Source: Paenibacillus_G sp049942825 (lineage in GTDB: Bacteria > Bacillota > Bacilli > Paenibacillales > NBRC-103111). From it: 64,000 nt of DNA. How positions within the stretch are numbered: position 1 is the first letter of the stretch; each line of letters opens with the position of its first letter. Shown piece after piece: positions 28,077 through 36,012 of the stretch. Below the pieces are notes generated by a model. The model ran no database searches. It was not told where the DNA came from and was given only the letters and a program-made list of their open reading frames with translations. The DNA lies in NCBI RefSeq assembly GCF_049942825.1, contig NZ_CP187970.1:4836001-4900000 (forward strand), read 5' to 3'. The translations under genes were made by a program, and so were the position numbers.

Positions 28077-29866
28077 GATTCGATTCCCTCTCCTTTGTCG
28101 GCTTCGCCTTTTGGTCCATGTTCCTTATTGCGGGCATACAGCGCCGCTTCCTCCAGCGCCCGCCGGATGCCCTCGTTCTTCGCCTGCGCCGCCAGCTTCT
28201 CGAGGCGGCCCGAGGAAGAAGCGGGAAGCTCCTGCAGCAGCCGCTGCAGATCATAGTCGATATACCACCAGGAACCGGCAAGCGTGCGCTGTTCGATGAC
28301 GTGCAGCAGCTGCTCGGACGCCGGTGCCTTATCCATGCGGAAGAGCGCCGTGAGCAGCGGAGCCGGATTGTTCCCCCGCCGGCCTCCCTGCGACTCCAGC
28401 TTGGCGAGCAGATAGTCGGTCGCCTCCCGATCAGGAGCCTCGGGTACAAAACGGCATACGAGCTCCTCCTCATCCAGCCGGATGAACAAAGGCAGCCAGC
28501 GCTCGTCCCAAGGCTGGGAAGCCCGGGCTTCACGATATCCGTCCCCGATCCGGGAGAGGCCCGTGGTCAGCCGCCTGATCGTCTGCAGCAGCTCCTTGGC
28601 TGCCGCTGTGTTCTTCTCCTGCAAGTACGGCGCGTACCGCTCATACACGGCTTCGGGAGGAAGCCGGCGCAGCGCGGCCCGCAGCGCGAACGAGATCAGC
28701 CCGTGGTTCCACTTGTCATGAAGCGATTCGACAAAGCCGAGCGCCTGCGGATCCCCTGACTCCAGCAGGTGGGCAGCCGCCTCCTCCTGAATCTCTTCCG
28801 TCTCTCTCTTCATGAAGTGCGGCGACTCCAGCAGCTTCTGCAGGAAGGAGAGAACCTCCTTCTCCCGCTTCGTTCCGAGGCTGGAGACGACCGCGGCCAT
28901 CCGGGTGATGAGCCCTGCTTCCGGCTTGTCCGCTCCGCCGAATTCGGCAAGTAGGCTCTCGGCGTGAGCGAGCACCCTTGCCATTATGTCCGGGTCCCGG
29001 GACAGCCGGAAAGGCTCGACGGCTAGCGGCGCATCCTTCTCCGAGGCCAGGCACTCCATCAGGCGGTCCGCCGCCTTCGTTGACGGGATGCGGGCCAGCG
29101 CCAGCAGCGCCGCTTCCCGAAGCTCTTTGCGCCGGCTGCGGCTGGCTTCCAGCAGGGCCGCTTCCTGGTCTTCGTAATCGCCGAGGATGCTTGCCGCCGC
29201 GATCTGCAGCTCCGCGGCTCCTTCCGCCAAGGCCGTCAGATACAGCGAAGGATCGCCGGGCCCGCGCAGCCGGTGGATGGCAAGCAGCCTCCGGCCGTCG
29301 GCTTTGCCTCCCTGCAGGTTCAACTCCCTAAGCAGCAGCGGAACCACCCGGGCGCCGATGGCCGGCAGCACCTGCTCCTGCACGAACTCCGCGGTCTCCG
29401 TGTAGCTGTCCTCCAGGGCGATGACGGCAGGACGGTGGGAGCGGATATCCTCGAACAGCCCTTCCTCGAGGGCGCTGCGGATGAGCTCCAGCCGCCCGGG
29501 CCCCCTTTCCGTCAGCGCGTCGATCAGGGGCTTCAGCTTCCGGTAGGGCACATGCGTCGTGCCTGTGGGGATGTCGGCAACAGCCTCCCTGAGTTCGCCC
29601 GGCGCACCGGTCCGGCCCTGCGTATACAGCACGGCATGCAGCAGCGTGCCCAGCTCGAGCAGTCGGCCGGGAGAGCCTTCAGCATCCGAATCGACTAAGG
29701 CCCGCACGCCCTCCGCCAGGCGCCCCAGGACGGGAGCCGCGTCTGCGAGCTTCTCCAGCTTCGGCTGCAGGGCACGCAGCCGGAGGTCGCCCGCGGCCAT
29801 GCCGCTGCCGGCGATAAAGAGCCTGCGCACTTCTTCGTGCAGCTCGGTCAGCACTTGTAGACTCAT
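28073..29866 (-). CDS. HEAT-repeat-like helical protein (DUF5691-like)
   Basis: The protein has 597 residues, rich in Leu, Ala and Arg. Repeated helical pairs are visible (for example around 215-300: ELREAALLALARIPSTKAAD). This suggests an alpha-solenoid scaffold of the HEAT/Armadillo kind. It has no signal peptide and no catalytic motif that I can see. It is the second gene of the operon, overlapping the MoxR gene by four bases and following the SWIM gene by 42 bp. In related clusters I recall a family called DUF5691 at this position; that link is from memory. Likely a docking scaffold for the ATPase. Confidence 0.75.
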   Translation of the reverse strand: MSLQVLTELHEEVRRLFIAGSGMAAGDLRLRALQPKLEKLADAAPVLGRLAEGVRALVDSDAEGSPGRLLELGTLLHAVLYTQGRTGAPGELREAVADIPTGTTHVPYRKLKPLIDALTERGPGRLELIRSALEEGLFEDIRSHRPAVIALEDSYTETAEFVQEQVLPAIGARVVPLLLRELNLQGGKADGRRLLAIHRLRGPGDPSLYLTALAEGAAELQIAAASILGDYEDQEAALLEASRSRRKELREAALLALARIPSTKAADRLMECLASEKDAPLAVEPFRLSRDPDIMARVLAHAESLLAEFGGADKPEAGLITRMAAVVSSLGTKREKEVLSFLQKLLESPHFMKRETEEIQEEAAAHLLESGDPQALGFVESLHDKWNHGLISFALRAALRRLPPEAVYERYAPYLQEKNTAAAKELLQTIRRLTTGLSRIGDGYREARASQPWDERWLPLFIRLDEEELVCRFVPEAPDREATDYLLAKLESQGGRRGNNPAPLLTALFRMDKAPASEQLLHVIEQRTLAGSWWYIDYDLQRLLQELPASSSGRLEKLAAQAKNEGIRRALEEAALYARNKEHGPKGEADKGEGIES

Positions 29867-29908
29867 GAGCCCTTAGTCCCCTTTTCTTCGATGTGGGTTC
29901 GGTTCTGG

Positions 29909-31351
29909 TTAGTAAGCAAGCCGGATCACACCCCCTGCCGTAATGAGGCTGAGCGGCTGGACCAGCAGGCTTCCGGTGGACCAGTCGTGGCTGAAACGGA
30001 CCAGCACCGCCCCCTCCCGGGTCCAGGCGGCATCAAGCTGGGACAGGAGCACGGTCGTCGCATGTCCGAAGTCAGCCGTATCCGACAGCGGTAACCGCCT
30101 TCCCTGCTCGTCTTCGATCACGAAGGAATCCTCTGTCCGTCCCAGCCGCGCATAATGCAGCAGCAGGACCGGATGCTTGTCTGCCAGCGGGTGCTTGATC
30201 TGGTTTTTGACGGTCTTGAGCGCATCGGCATACGAACGGAGCGCATGCGATCCGGCCGCGGCATAGTCCGCAGCTTCCGGCTCCCTCATCGTCATGTCCT
30301 CCCAGCGGATCCGCCGGTTCAGCCCGCCGGGGTAGAGGAAGAGCTCCTTCGTCTTAACCGCGGCGGCGACCGTGTCCTCTTCCTTAATGAATTTGGCCGC
30401 CTTGAACGGCCTGTAATGGCGGGTCACGCCGATCCGGCCGCTGCCGAGCTCGATCCAGGCGCCCTCGTCGATGTGCTCGCCGCGGGCGGTATCCGCGTAG
30501 GACCGGAAGGAGAGCTGCAGCAGGGAAGCGTCCCGCTCCAGAAGGCCCAGCTCCCTCAGCTCGGCGGTCTGCCACGCATGGCCCAGCTGTTCTTCCAGGG
30601 CGCTGTCCGTGTCCATCGGCAGCTCCGGGTTCTCCACCCTCGCCTCAAGGTACTCGCGGCTCCGCCTGGTCAGCGTATGGAGTCTCAGGAGCCGGTCCAT
30701 CACCTGCGTGTAGACCCCTTCGCGCTCCTTGGCGCCTGCCAGGATCTCCAGGAGCTCGCGGAACTCCGCCTGGACGCCGGGAATGTAATAATTCCCGAGC
30801 TCCTTGGCCTGGTCGCCGAGCAGCTTCAGCGTCTTGGCGTCCAGGGAGGCCAGCCCGTGCTGTACGCTCTGGCGGACCAGCTTCTCCAGCAGGCCGATGC
30901 CCTCCAACTGGGCGGCCCGTTTCTTCGCGAGCGCCGCCTTGCTGCTCTTGCGCTTGGCCGGCGGGGCCGCTGAAGGGTCGGCGGCCGCTTCTTTCTTTTT
31001 GGCTTCGCGCTGGTACGCCTTCTCCCGCTTCTCCGCTATATCCTGCGGGATGCTCTCGACGGAGAAGGTCTTGCCCGACGTATACGCATACATTAAGCCG
31101 AGAATATGCTTGCAGGGGAACTGCCTGCTCGGACATGAGCACCGGTACACCGGGCTGTCCTCCTGGATCCAGTCCGCCGAGCACCGGTATGGCTCCTTCC
31201 CGCTCCCCTTGCATTCACCGAAGAGCAGGGTGCCGTCTTCCGAGCGGCACAGCTTCGGAAAACTGTTTTTCTTCACGAGGTCCCTGCCGTTCTTGATCGC
31301 TCCCGCGTTCAAGGCGGCCGAGTCCACGTATGCTTCCGTGATGGTTACCAT
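29909..31351 (-). CDS. SWIM zinc-finger protein
   Basis: The protein has 480 residues. A SWIM motif of the CxCx(n)CxH type is seen as YRCSCPSRQFPCKHILGLMY near residues 68-87, expected to bind one zinc ion and to contact DNA or protein. A charged Ala/Lys linker (about 105-145) follows, then a long helical region without recognised domains. The start ATG at 31351 has AGGAG ten bases upstream. It is the promoter-proximal gene of the operon SWIM - HEAT - MoxR - DUF5682 - VWA, and may supply target recognition for the ATPase system. Confidence 0.88.
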   Translation of the reverse strand: MVTITEAYVDSAALNAGAIKNGRDLVKKNSFPKLCRSEDGTLLFGECKGSGKEPYRCSADWIQEDSPVYRCSCPSRQFPCKHILGLMYAYTSGKTFSVESIPQDIAEKREKAYQREAKKKEAAADPSAAPPAKRKSSKAALAKKRAAQLEGIGLLEKLVRQSVQHGLASLDAKTLKLLGDQAKELGNYYIPGVQAEFRELLEILAGAKEREGVYTQVMDRLLRLHTLTRRSREYLEARVENPELPMDTDSALEEQLGHAWQTAELRELGLLERDASLLQLSFRSYADTARGEHIDEGAWIELGSGRIGVTRHYRPFKAAKFIKEEDTVAAAVKTKELFLYPGGLNRRIRWEDMTMREPEAADYAAAGSHALRSYADALKTVKNQIKHPLADKHPVLLLHYARLGRTEDSFVIEDEQGRRLPLSDTADFGHATTVLLSQLDAAWTREGAVLVRFSHDWSTGSLLVQPLSLITAGGVIRLAY

Positions 31352-31509
31352 GGTTGTGCTGCTCCTAACGTTTCGGATGAAGGAAAGGAATCTCCCTTTT
31401 TGGATTCCACAAGAGATCGCGGATTTCCTTTATTATGGAGGAAAAATAGGCCAAAATGCCGAATACACGTTTGGGTAACCATGCAGAATCGTTGAGGGGA
31501 GAAAATAAC

Positions 31510-32034
31510 ATGGACACGTACCGCTTTCCGATCGGCCCATTCCAGGAGGTGCCGAATCCTTCGCCGGATCAGCGCAGGGAGTGGATGGAAGGGATCATGG
31601 GACTTGCGCCCGCACTGCGGCTGGCCGTGCACCCTATGACGGAGGCGCAGCTGCTCACTCCCTACCGTCCCGGCGGCTGGACGGTGCAGCAGGTCGTTCA
31701 CCACATGGCGGACAACGACATGAACGCCTTCCTGCGATTCAAACGCGCGCTGACGGAGGACAGCCCGGCGGCCGGGACCTACCGCGAGGATCGATGGGCG
31801 GAGCTGGGCGATTACCGGATGCCCCTCGATCCTTCGCTGGCGCTGCTGGAGGCCGTCCATCAGCGGTTCGCCGCGCTTCTGCTCACCCTGCAGCCGGCGG
31901 ACTATGCGCGTTCCTTCGTGAGTCCCACGTACGGAGCCCTGAATCTGGACACCGCGCTGCAGCGGTTCGTCTGGCACAACCGGCACCACACTGCGCAGAT
32001 CGCTTCGCTCAAGGCGCGGATGGTTTGGGCGTAA
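31510..32034 (+). CDS. DinB/YfiT-type putative metal-dependent hydrolase (BstA family)
   Basis: This 174-residue protein of the DinB-like four-helix superfamily has His ligands of the expected spacing: VVHHMADNDMNAF near residue 70 and VWHNRHHTAQI near 160. The opening YRFPIGPFQ is typical of the YfiT/BstA branch, linked to bacillithiol-type transferases. ATG at 31510 follows GGGGAG; an upstream ATG at 31456 lacks a ribosome binding site. It is divergent from the SWIM operon. Its last 110 bp are repeated in decayed form just downstream. Molecular activity is a family-level guess. Confidence 0.85.
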   Translation: MDTYRFPIGPFQEVPNPSPDQRREWMEGIMGLAPALRLAVHPMTEAQLLTPYRPGGWTVQQVVHHMADNDMNAFLRFKRALTEDSPAAGTYREDRWAELGDYRMPLDPSLALLEAVHQRFAALLLTLQPADYARSFVSPTYGALNLDTALQRFVWHNRHHTAQIASLKARMVWA

Positions 32035-32063
32035 GCCGCTCTGCTGAGCGTCCCTTCTGGAAT

Positions 32064-32169
32064 ACACGCACGGGGCCCCGAGCTGGACACCACACTGCAG
32101 CGGTTCGTCTGGCACAACCGGCAGCACACTGCGCAGAACGCTTCGCTCAAGGCGCTGATGGGCTGTAAG
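32064..32169 (+). pseudogene. Decayed tandem duplicate of the 3' end of the DinB-like gene
   Basis: About 105 bp match the end of the intact gene (31926-32037) at close to 90 percent by eye, including the run GCAGCGGTTCGTCTGGCACA. Small deletions break the frame. The short hairpin after the first copy (CCGCTC..GAGCG) also recurs after the second at 32205-32220. No start or ribosome binding site is present, so it is a relic and not a gene. Confidence 0.75.
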
Positions 32170-32198
32170 CGACCGGACGGACGATCGGGTGGACATGC

Positions 32199-32220
32199 AA
32201 AAAGCCGCTCGGTTGAGCGG
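32199..32220 (-). terminator. Intrinsic terminator reading leftward
   Basis: Stem CCGCTC / GAGCGG (32205-32210 and 32215-32220) with loop AACC is followed on the minus strand by CTTTTT. It may end the minus-strand transcript of the msrA region. It also stands after the DinB remnant on the plus strand, but has no T-tract in that direction. Confidence 0.55.
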
Positions 32221-32280
32221 TCAATTGGAAGAAGGGCAGTGTACCGTGATTTACGTACAGGGCTCAACGGAAAGAAATCG

Positions 32281-32420
32281 AAATAGCGGAAATACGATGC
32301 GTTATGTGTCTTTTTGAGGCTGCCATTTCAAAAATAGAGGAACTGAAGTTCGCTATTTTCAGAATCAGGCTGTTTTTCGGTGCATCAGCGGGCCATAAGG
32401 CATCTGAGTTCCTTTATTTT
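32281..32420. repeat. Dispersed inverted-repeat element, copy A
   Basis: Left arm 32281-32306 (AAATAGCGGAAATACGATGC...), a self-complementary centre 32332-32358 (AAATAG...CTATTT), and an inverted right arm 32393-32420. A second copy lies in opposite orientation at 50828-51020: left arm matches its right arm at 23 of 26 bases, and the centres match at 23 of 25. No coding capacity is seen. This looks like a short repetitive hairpin element (REP/MITE-like) or a structured RNA. Confidence 0.7.
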
Positions 32421-32970
32421 AAAATAAGTGGTACTCGCCGCCGGTTAACAAGGTCCGACTTCGCTGCAGAGCAGCCGGTTTTTTTGTCCGAACACTCCAT
32501 TCGGCCAGCCTGCTTCTTCCGTACAATTTTCAGCGCAGACTATCCGCCATACTAGACCGGGAACTTTCCTGCGCAAACCACCCGCCGTATTTCTCCGACC
32601 CCCATGCTGTGCAAAGCTCACGCCACAACTCGTCCATACACTTTGCCACGGAGGCTGCTCCTGCTTCATCCGAGTACTACAAAGCGCAAACTTCCTGCTA
32701 CCCCCGGCACATCTACTATGCAGACCGACCTGCTTCCTCCCTGCGCCCTACAATCCAGACTTCCTACTTCATTCTAGCACTCTACTATGCGAGTCACCTA
32801 TGCAGCTTCCTATCGCGAACTGCTCACTTCACGCTCCCCTTGTACGAGTGCCGGGCATTGCACGGATTGAACGCCCGGCTGCCGTCCTCTCTGGGGAGGG
32901 CTCCATTGAGATGCGCATCCTTCCGGGCGTAGTCTCCTTGATGGAGCGCGCCCGCCAGCAAATTCTCGAG
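32421..32970. other. Intergenic, pyrimidine-skewed region without recognised genes
   Basis: From about 32510 to 32860 the plus strand is strongly C+T rich, with recurring short words such as CTACTATGC (32713-32721 and 32782-32790). Open frames here (for example 32609-32932) have biased, low-complexity composition and no ribosome binding site. I see no gene. Confidence 0.45.
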
Positions 32971-33165
32971 TTAAGGAAGCCGCTCGAAGATGGCATTCTC
33001 ATGATCATTTCTGGCTCGCAGCTCGGGATGCCGCTCATACAGCTCCTGTGCCAGCTTCCGAGTTATTTTTCGCGCCTCCGGCACCTCTAAGTTCCGGATC
33101 TCCGCACGGTAACGGGGGATGGCATCCACGAGATATTTTTGTTCTTCCCGCCATGGTTTGGACAT
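32971..33165 (-). CDS. Small conserved-looking charged protein of unknown function
   Basis: The 64-residue, highly charged, probably helical protein opens MSKPWREEQKYLVDAIPRYR and ends with ERHPELRARNDHENAIF. ATG at 33165 has AGGAGAGGAG about ten bases upstream, much better than the in-frame upstream start at 33225. No signal peptide or Cys is present. It lies 162 bp downstream of msrA on the same strand. I do not recognise the family. Confidence 0.6.
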   Translation of the reverse strand: MSKPWREEQKYLVDAIPRYRAEIRNLEVPEARKITRKLAQELYERHPELRARNDHENAIFERLP

Positions 33166-33327
33166 ACCGTTCGTCTCCTCTCCTAATGAACACCACATAA
33201 AGCATCGGTGCGGGCGTAGCCTCATCCCAGCACAGACTGCCCTGCCTCATCCCAGAGGACTGCCCCGGGCAGCCCCCTGCACACAGCATAGCGGAGGCGG
33301 CACGAGCACCCGCCCCTGCCTCCCCCG

Positions 33328-33966
33328 CTACCAGCGGATGCTCTCCACGAGCCGGCGCATCTCCTCCTGCTCCTCCTCGCCGATCCTCCAAGTGCGGATC
33401 TCTTCCAGGAGCTGCGCGCGGTTCGCATAGCCCTTCGCCACGCCGTTCAACCGGGCCGGCAGGGTGCCGTTCACGAGGTCCTCATGCGTCGGGAATAGAA
33501 CTGTGAGCTTCTTTACCGCATCGGGGTACCGCTTCAAATAATATTTCTGATGCCGGTCCTCCGCCGGGTAGAAAGCCTGGAAGGAAGCGATCTCGGTCGC
33601 CGGTCTGCCTCTGCCCTCGGCCTCCCGCCTCTGCATCACCTGTTCGATGACCTTCCGCTGCCCCTCGTCCCGAAACAGCATAAGCGACAGGTACTGCCGG
33701 CCTTTGTAATCGTTGATATTGTCGGGGTTGTGCCCGTTCCAGAACACATCCAGGATCGTCTCGAGTGGAAGCCGGCTCTCGTCATAGACCACCTCGACCG
33801 TCTCGGTGTGATCCCCAAGCTCCCGGTAGCTCGGCGTGTCCGTCGTCCCTCCCGCGTAGCCCACGCGGGTCCGGAGCACGCCGGGAAGCTGTCCGAAGAG
33901 GGCGTCCGGGCTCCAGAAGCAGCCCATGCCCAGGGTGATGGCGTTCAAGCCGTTTTCGGTTTGCAT
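33328..33966 (-). CDS. msrA: Peptide-methionine (S)-S-oxide reductase MsrA
   Basis: MsrA reduces methionine-S-sulfoxide in proteins and free methionine. The catalytic motif appears as LGMGCFWSPDALFG near residue 15, followed by VGYAGG, the substrate-pocket Tyr in PSYRELGDHTETVEV, and GRQYLS. ATG at 33966 follows GGAGG by nine bases; upstream in-frame starts reach into the neighbouring kinase gene. At 212 residues it is slightly longer than typical MsrA, and no MsrB domain is fused. It starts four bases after the stop of the kinase-like gene, so the two are likely co-transcribed. Confidence 0.93.
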   Translation of the reverse strand: MQTENGLNAITLGMGCFWSPDALFGQLPGVLRTRVGYAGGTTDTPSYRELGDHTETVEVVYDESRLPLETILDVFWNGHNPDNINDYKGRQYLSLMLFRDEGQRKVIEQVMQRREAEGRGRPATEIASFQAFYPAEDRHQKYYLKRYPDAVKKLTVLFPTHEDLVNGTLPARLNGVAKGYANRAQLLEEIRTWRIGEEEQEEMRRLVESIRW

Positions 33967-33970
33967 GGCG

Positions 33971-34831
33971 TCATCCCTCCTCCAGGTCGATTGTACCATC
34001 CCCGCCCGCCGTATCCCAAGCCGCTTTGAACGCAGAGACGGCCGGATACCGGAGGGACCTGTCCGCCTGCACGGCACGCAGGGCTACTGCGTACCGCGCT
34101 TCTCCCGCCTCCCACAACGCCGGCGAACGGTCCCCTCCCCCGCCGCCGGCGAGCGCAAAGGCCATCGCCCCCATGGTGAACACATTCGTACATCCGTCAA
34201 TCTCAGCGCCAAGCACGTATTCCTCCGGAGACATAAACCGCGACGAGCCCCACAGCCTCCCCACCGGATTGACGAAAGGAACCTGCTGATACACGTCGAT
34301 GTCGCAGATGGTGAGCCCCCCGCCCGCGTAATCGTACAAGAGGCTGCCGTCATAGAAATCGACCGCGGCATAGCCCTTCTCCTCCACATGGGCATGGAAC
34401 TCGAAAATCCGGCCGAGTGCGGCAAGCCGGTCCCCCAGCGGCAGCCCCTTGAAACGCCCCATGGCTTCCGCTCCGCGCAGCCCTGTCCCCTCCTGCCACT
34501 GGAACACGGCGGCGTATCCGAAGGGCAGCTCGATCTCCCCCATCCACTTGACGAGATACGGGTGTGCGAGCTTCTGATACAGCACCGTGGCAGCCCTTAG
34601 CCGTGTCACGGCCTCACAGGCCTCACCGCTGAAGCACACGGGCTTCGCTCCCGCATATTTGATGAACAGCTTCTCTCCATCGCGCAGGACGCCGAAGCTG
34701 ATATTGCCGGAATCCTGCCGGTCGAACACAGCGAAGACTTGTCCGAGCTCCCGCAGCCAGCCGAAGTCATGCGCTTCCCTCAGCTCGAACGTCACCTCAT
34801 CAATCTCATACCTCACAGTCCCGTCCGCCAT
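33971..34831 (-). CDS. Atypical Hanks-type protein kinase
   Basis: The 286-residue protein has a recognisable kinase plan: a beta-strand Lys in KLFIKYAGAK near 56, a catalytic-loop equivalent AAVDFYDGSLLYDY in place of HRD..N, and ICDIDVY in place of the DFG segment. It then has a GSSRFMSPEEY activation-loop end close to the APE motif. No transmembrane or PASTA domain is present, so it should be cytosolic. The altered HRD and DFG motifs mark a divergent family; activity is uncertain. It lies between an APH-fold kinase gene and msrA with gaps of 12 and 4 bp. Confidence 0.8.
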   Translation of the reverse strand: MADGTVRYEIDEVTFELREAHDFGWLRELGQVFAVFDRQDSGNISFGVLRDGEKLFIKYAGAKPVCFSGEACEAVTRLRAATVLYQKLAHPYLVKWMGEIELPFGYAAVFQWQEGTGLRGAEAMGRFKGLPLGDRLAALGRIFEFHAHVEEKGYAAVDFYDGSLLYDYAGGGLTICDIDVYQQVPFVNPVGRLWGSSRFMSPEEYVLGAEIDGCTNVFTMGAMAFALAGGGGGDRSPALWEAGEARYAVALRAVQADRSLRYPAVSAFKAAWDTAGGDGTIDLEEG

Positions 34832-34843
34832 TAGCAGCCTCCT

Positions 34844-35827
34844 TTATAGATCAAGTGCATGGAACAGGAACGGACTTCCCGACAAAAAATGCTTCAGGAT
34901 CGCCTGCGCATAAGGCTGCTCCGCGCGGAGCCCTCCAGCCTCTCTCGGATCCGGCGCATGATGGCTGTAATTCTCGATCATGACCATCACCGTAAAATGC
35001 TCCAATGCAGGCAGCCAATGCTCCTCCAGGGGGCGCAGGCTCTCGTACCCCCGCAGCACAAGCTCCCTCTGTACGGGATGCAGCCCCAGGATCGTATGGG
35101 CGATATCATAGAGGAAAAAGCCGGACCCGCACCGGCCGAAATCGATCGCCCGCGGCTCGCCTTCAAGAAAAACAATGTTCCCCTGGTGGAGATCCCCATG
35201 GACGAATCCGTACGTGTCCCACCGCTTCTCCAGCTTGCCGATCCAGGAGAGGATCCGCTCGGCGGCGGCCTGGTACAGCTCGAACTCCGTCCCGGTCAGA
35301 AAACGGTCATGGTAAGCGGTCAGCCGGTCGAACGCCTCCCGGAAGCTCCTCTCCCCCCATACGGGCCGGTCCGGATGCCCTGCCAGCCCTGCCTCCTGCG
35401 AAGCCCGGTGAAGCCGGGCCAACAGGACGCCTTCCCGGAATATCTGCTCTTGTGTCAGCTTACCGGCTGCCGGCCCTCCCTCCACCCACCGCATCAGGGA
35501 AGCGCTGCACTGGTACCCGTCCCCCAGCTCCATGCTTACCGCCCTCTCACCGCTCCGTGCGGCAATACCCTGCGGGATGGGAACATCCAGCTCCTTCCCC
35601 CACAGCTCCAGGCACGCAAGCTCCGCATCGACGGCCTTCCGGTCGATACCCACATGGATGCGGAGCAGACACGTTCCCTCATTCCGCGAGGTGACCACGA
35701 AGGTGCAGGTTTCGGAAAGCGCCCCGAAGCGGATCTCCTCCCATTCCAGCCCATACTGCAGCAGCGCTTTCAGCGCCGCCTGTCTTCCCTGGGCCATTGC
35801 CAGCTCCAGGGCTGCCGACGAATTCAT
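34844..35827 (-). CDS. Aminoglycoside phosphotransferase (APH/choline-kinase) family protein
   Basis: About 327 residues with the APH catalytic motif FVHGDLHQGNIVF near 210 and the metal-binding AIDFGRCGSGFFLYDIA shortly after. Such proteins phosphorylate small molecules (aminoglycosides, homoserine, choline, sugars); the substrate cannot be read from sequence. ATG at 35827 has AAGGAG ten bases upstream. An in-frame GTG at 35839 overlaps that ribosome binding site and is disfavoured. It is the first gene of a probable APH - kinase - msrA operon, with a 15-bp tandem repeat in its upstream region. Confidence 0.87.
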   Translation of the reverse strand: MNSSAALELAMAQGRQAALKALLQYGLEWEEIRFGALSETCTFVVTSRNEGTCLLRIHVGIDRKAVDAELACLELWGKELDVPIPQGIAARSGERAVSMELGDGYQCSASLMRWVEGGPAAGKLTQEQIFREGVLLARLHRASQEAGLAGHPDRPVWGERSFREAFDRLTAYHDRFLTGTEFELYQAAAERILSWIGKLEKRWDTYGFVHGDLHQGNIVFLEGEPRAIDFGRCGSGFFLYDIAHTILGLHPVQRELVLRGYESLRPLEEHWLPALEHFTVMVMIENYSHHAPDPREAGGLRAEQPYAQAILKHFLSGSPFLFHALDL

Positions 35828-35865
35828 TGCCTCTTCCACTCCTTATCGCATCCGCGTAATCTCTC

Positions 35866-35925
35866 TATCCGCATAGTCTGTATCCGTATAGTCTGTATCC
35901 GCATAATATCTATCCACATAGTATC
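35866..35925. repeat. Four copies of a 15-bp tandem repeat
   Basis: The units are TATCCGCATAGTCTG, TATCCGTATAGTCTG, TATCCGCATAATATC and TATCCACATAGTATC, head to tail, with fainter copies on either side. They lie 40-100 bp upstream of the APH-family gene, so they probably fall in its promoter or leader. Confidence 0.8.
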
Positions 35926-36012
35926 TCGATCCGCGTTCTATCCAGCTCCAGCCCATGTTCCCTTCAGGCCTCTCCGGCAAAACCAGAGCCCTTCGCCGCC
36001 CCACTACTGCCT

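Noticed and set aside
31345..32196. Minus-strand 283-codon frame over the DinB-like gene
   Set aside because: It is a shadow of the plus-strand gene and its duplicate; internal similarity of this frame comes only from the 3' duplication.
32609..32932. Plus-strand ORF in the pyrimidine-rich intergenic region
   Set aside because: Ser/Cys/Tyr/Leu-rich text of the kind produced by any C+T-rich stretch; no ribosome binding site.
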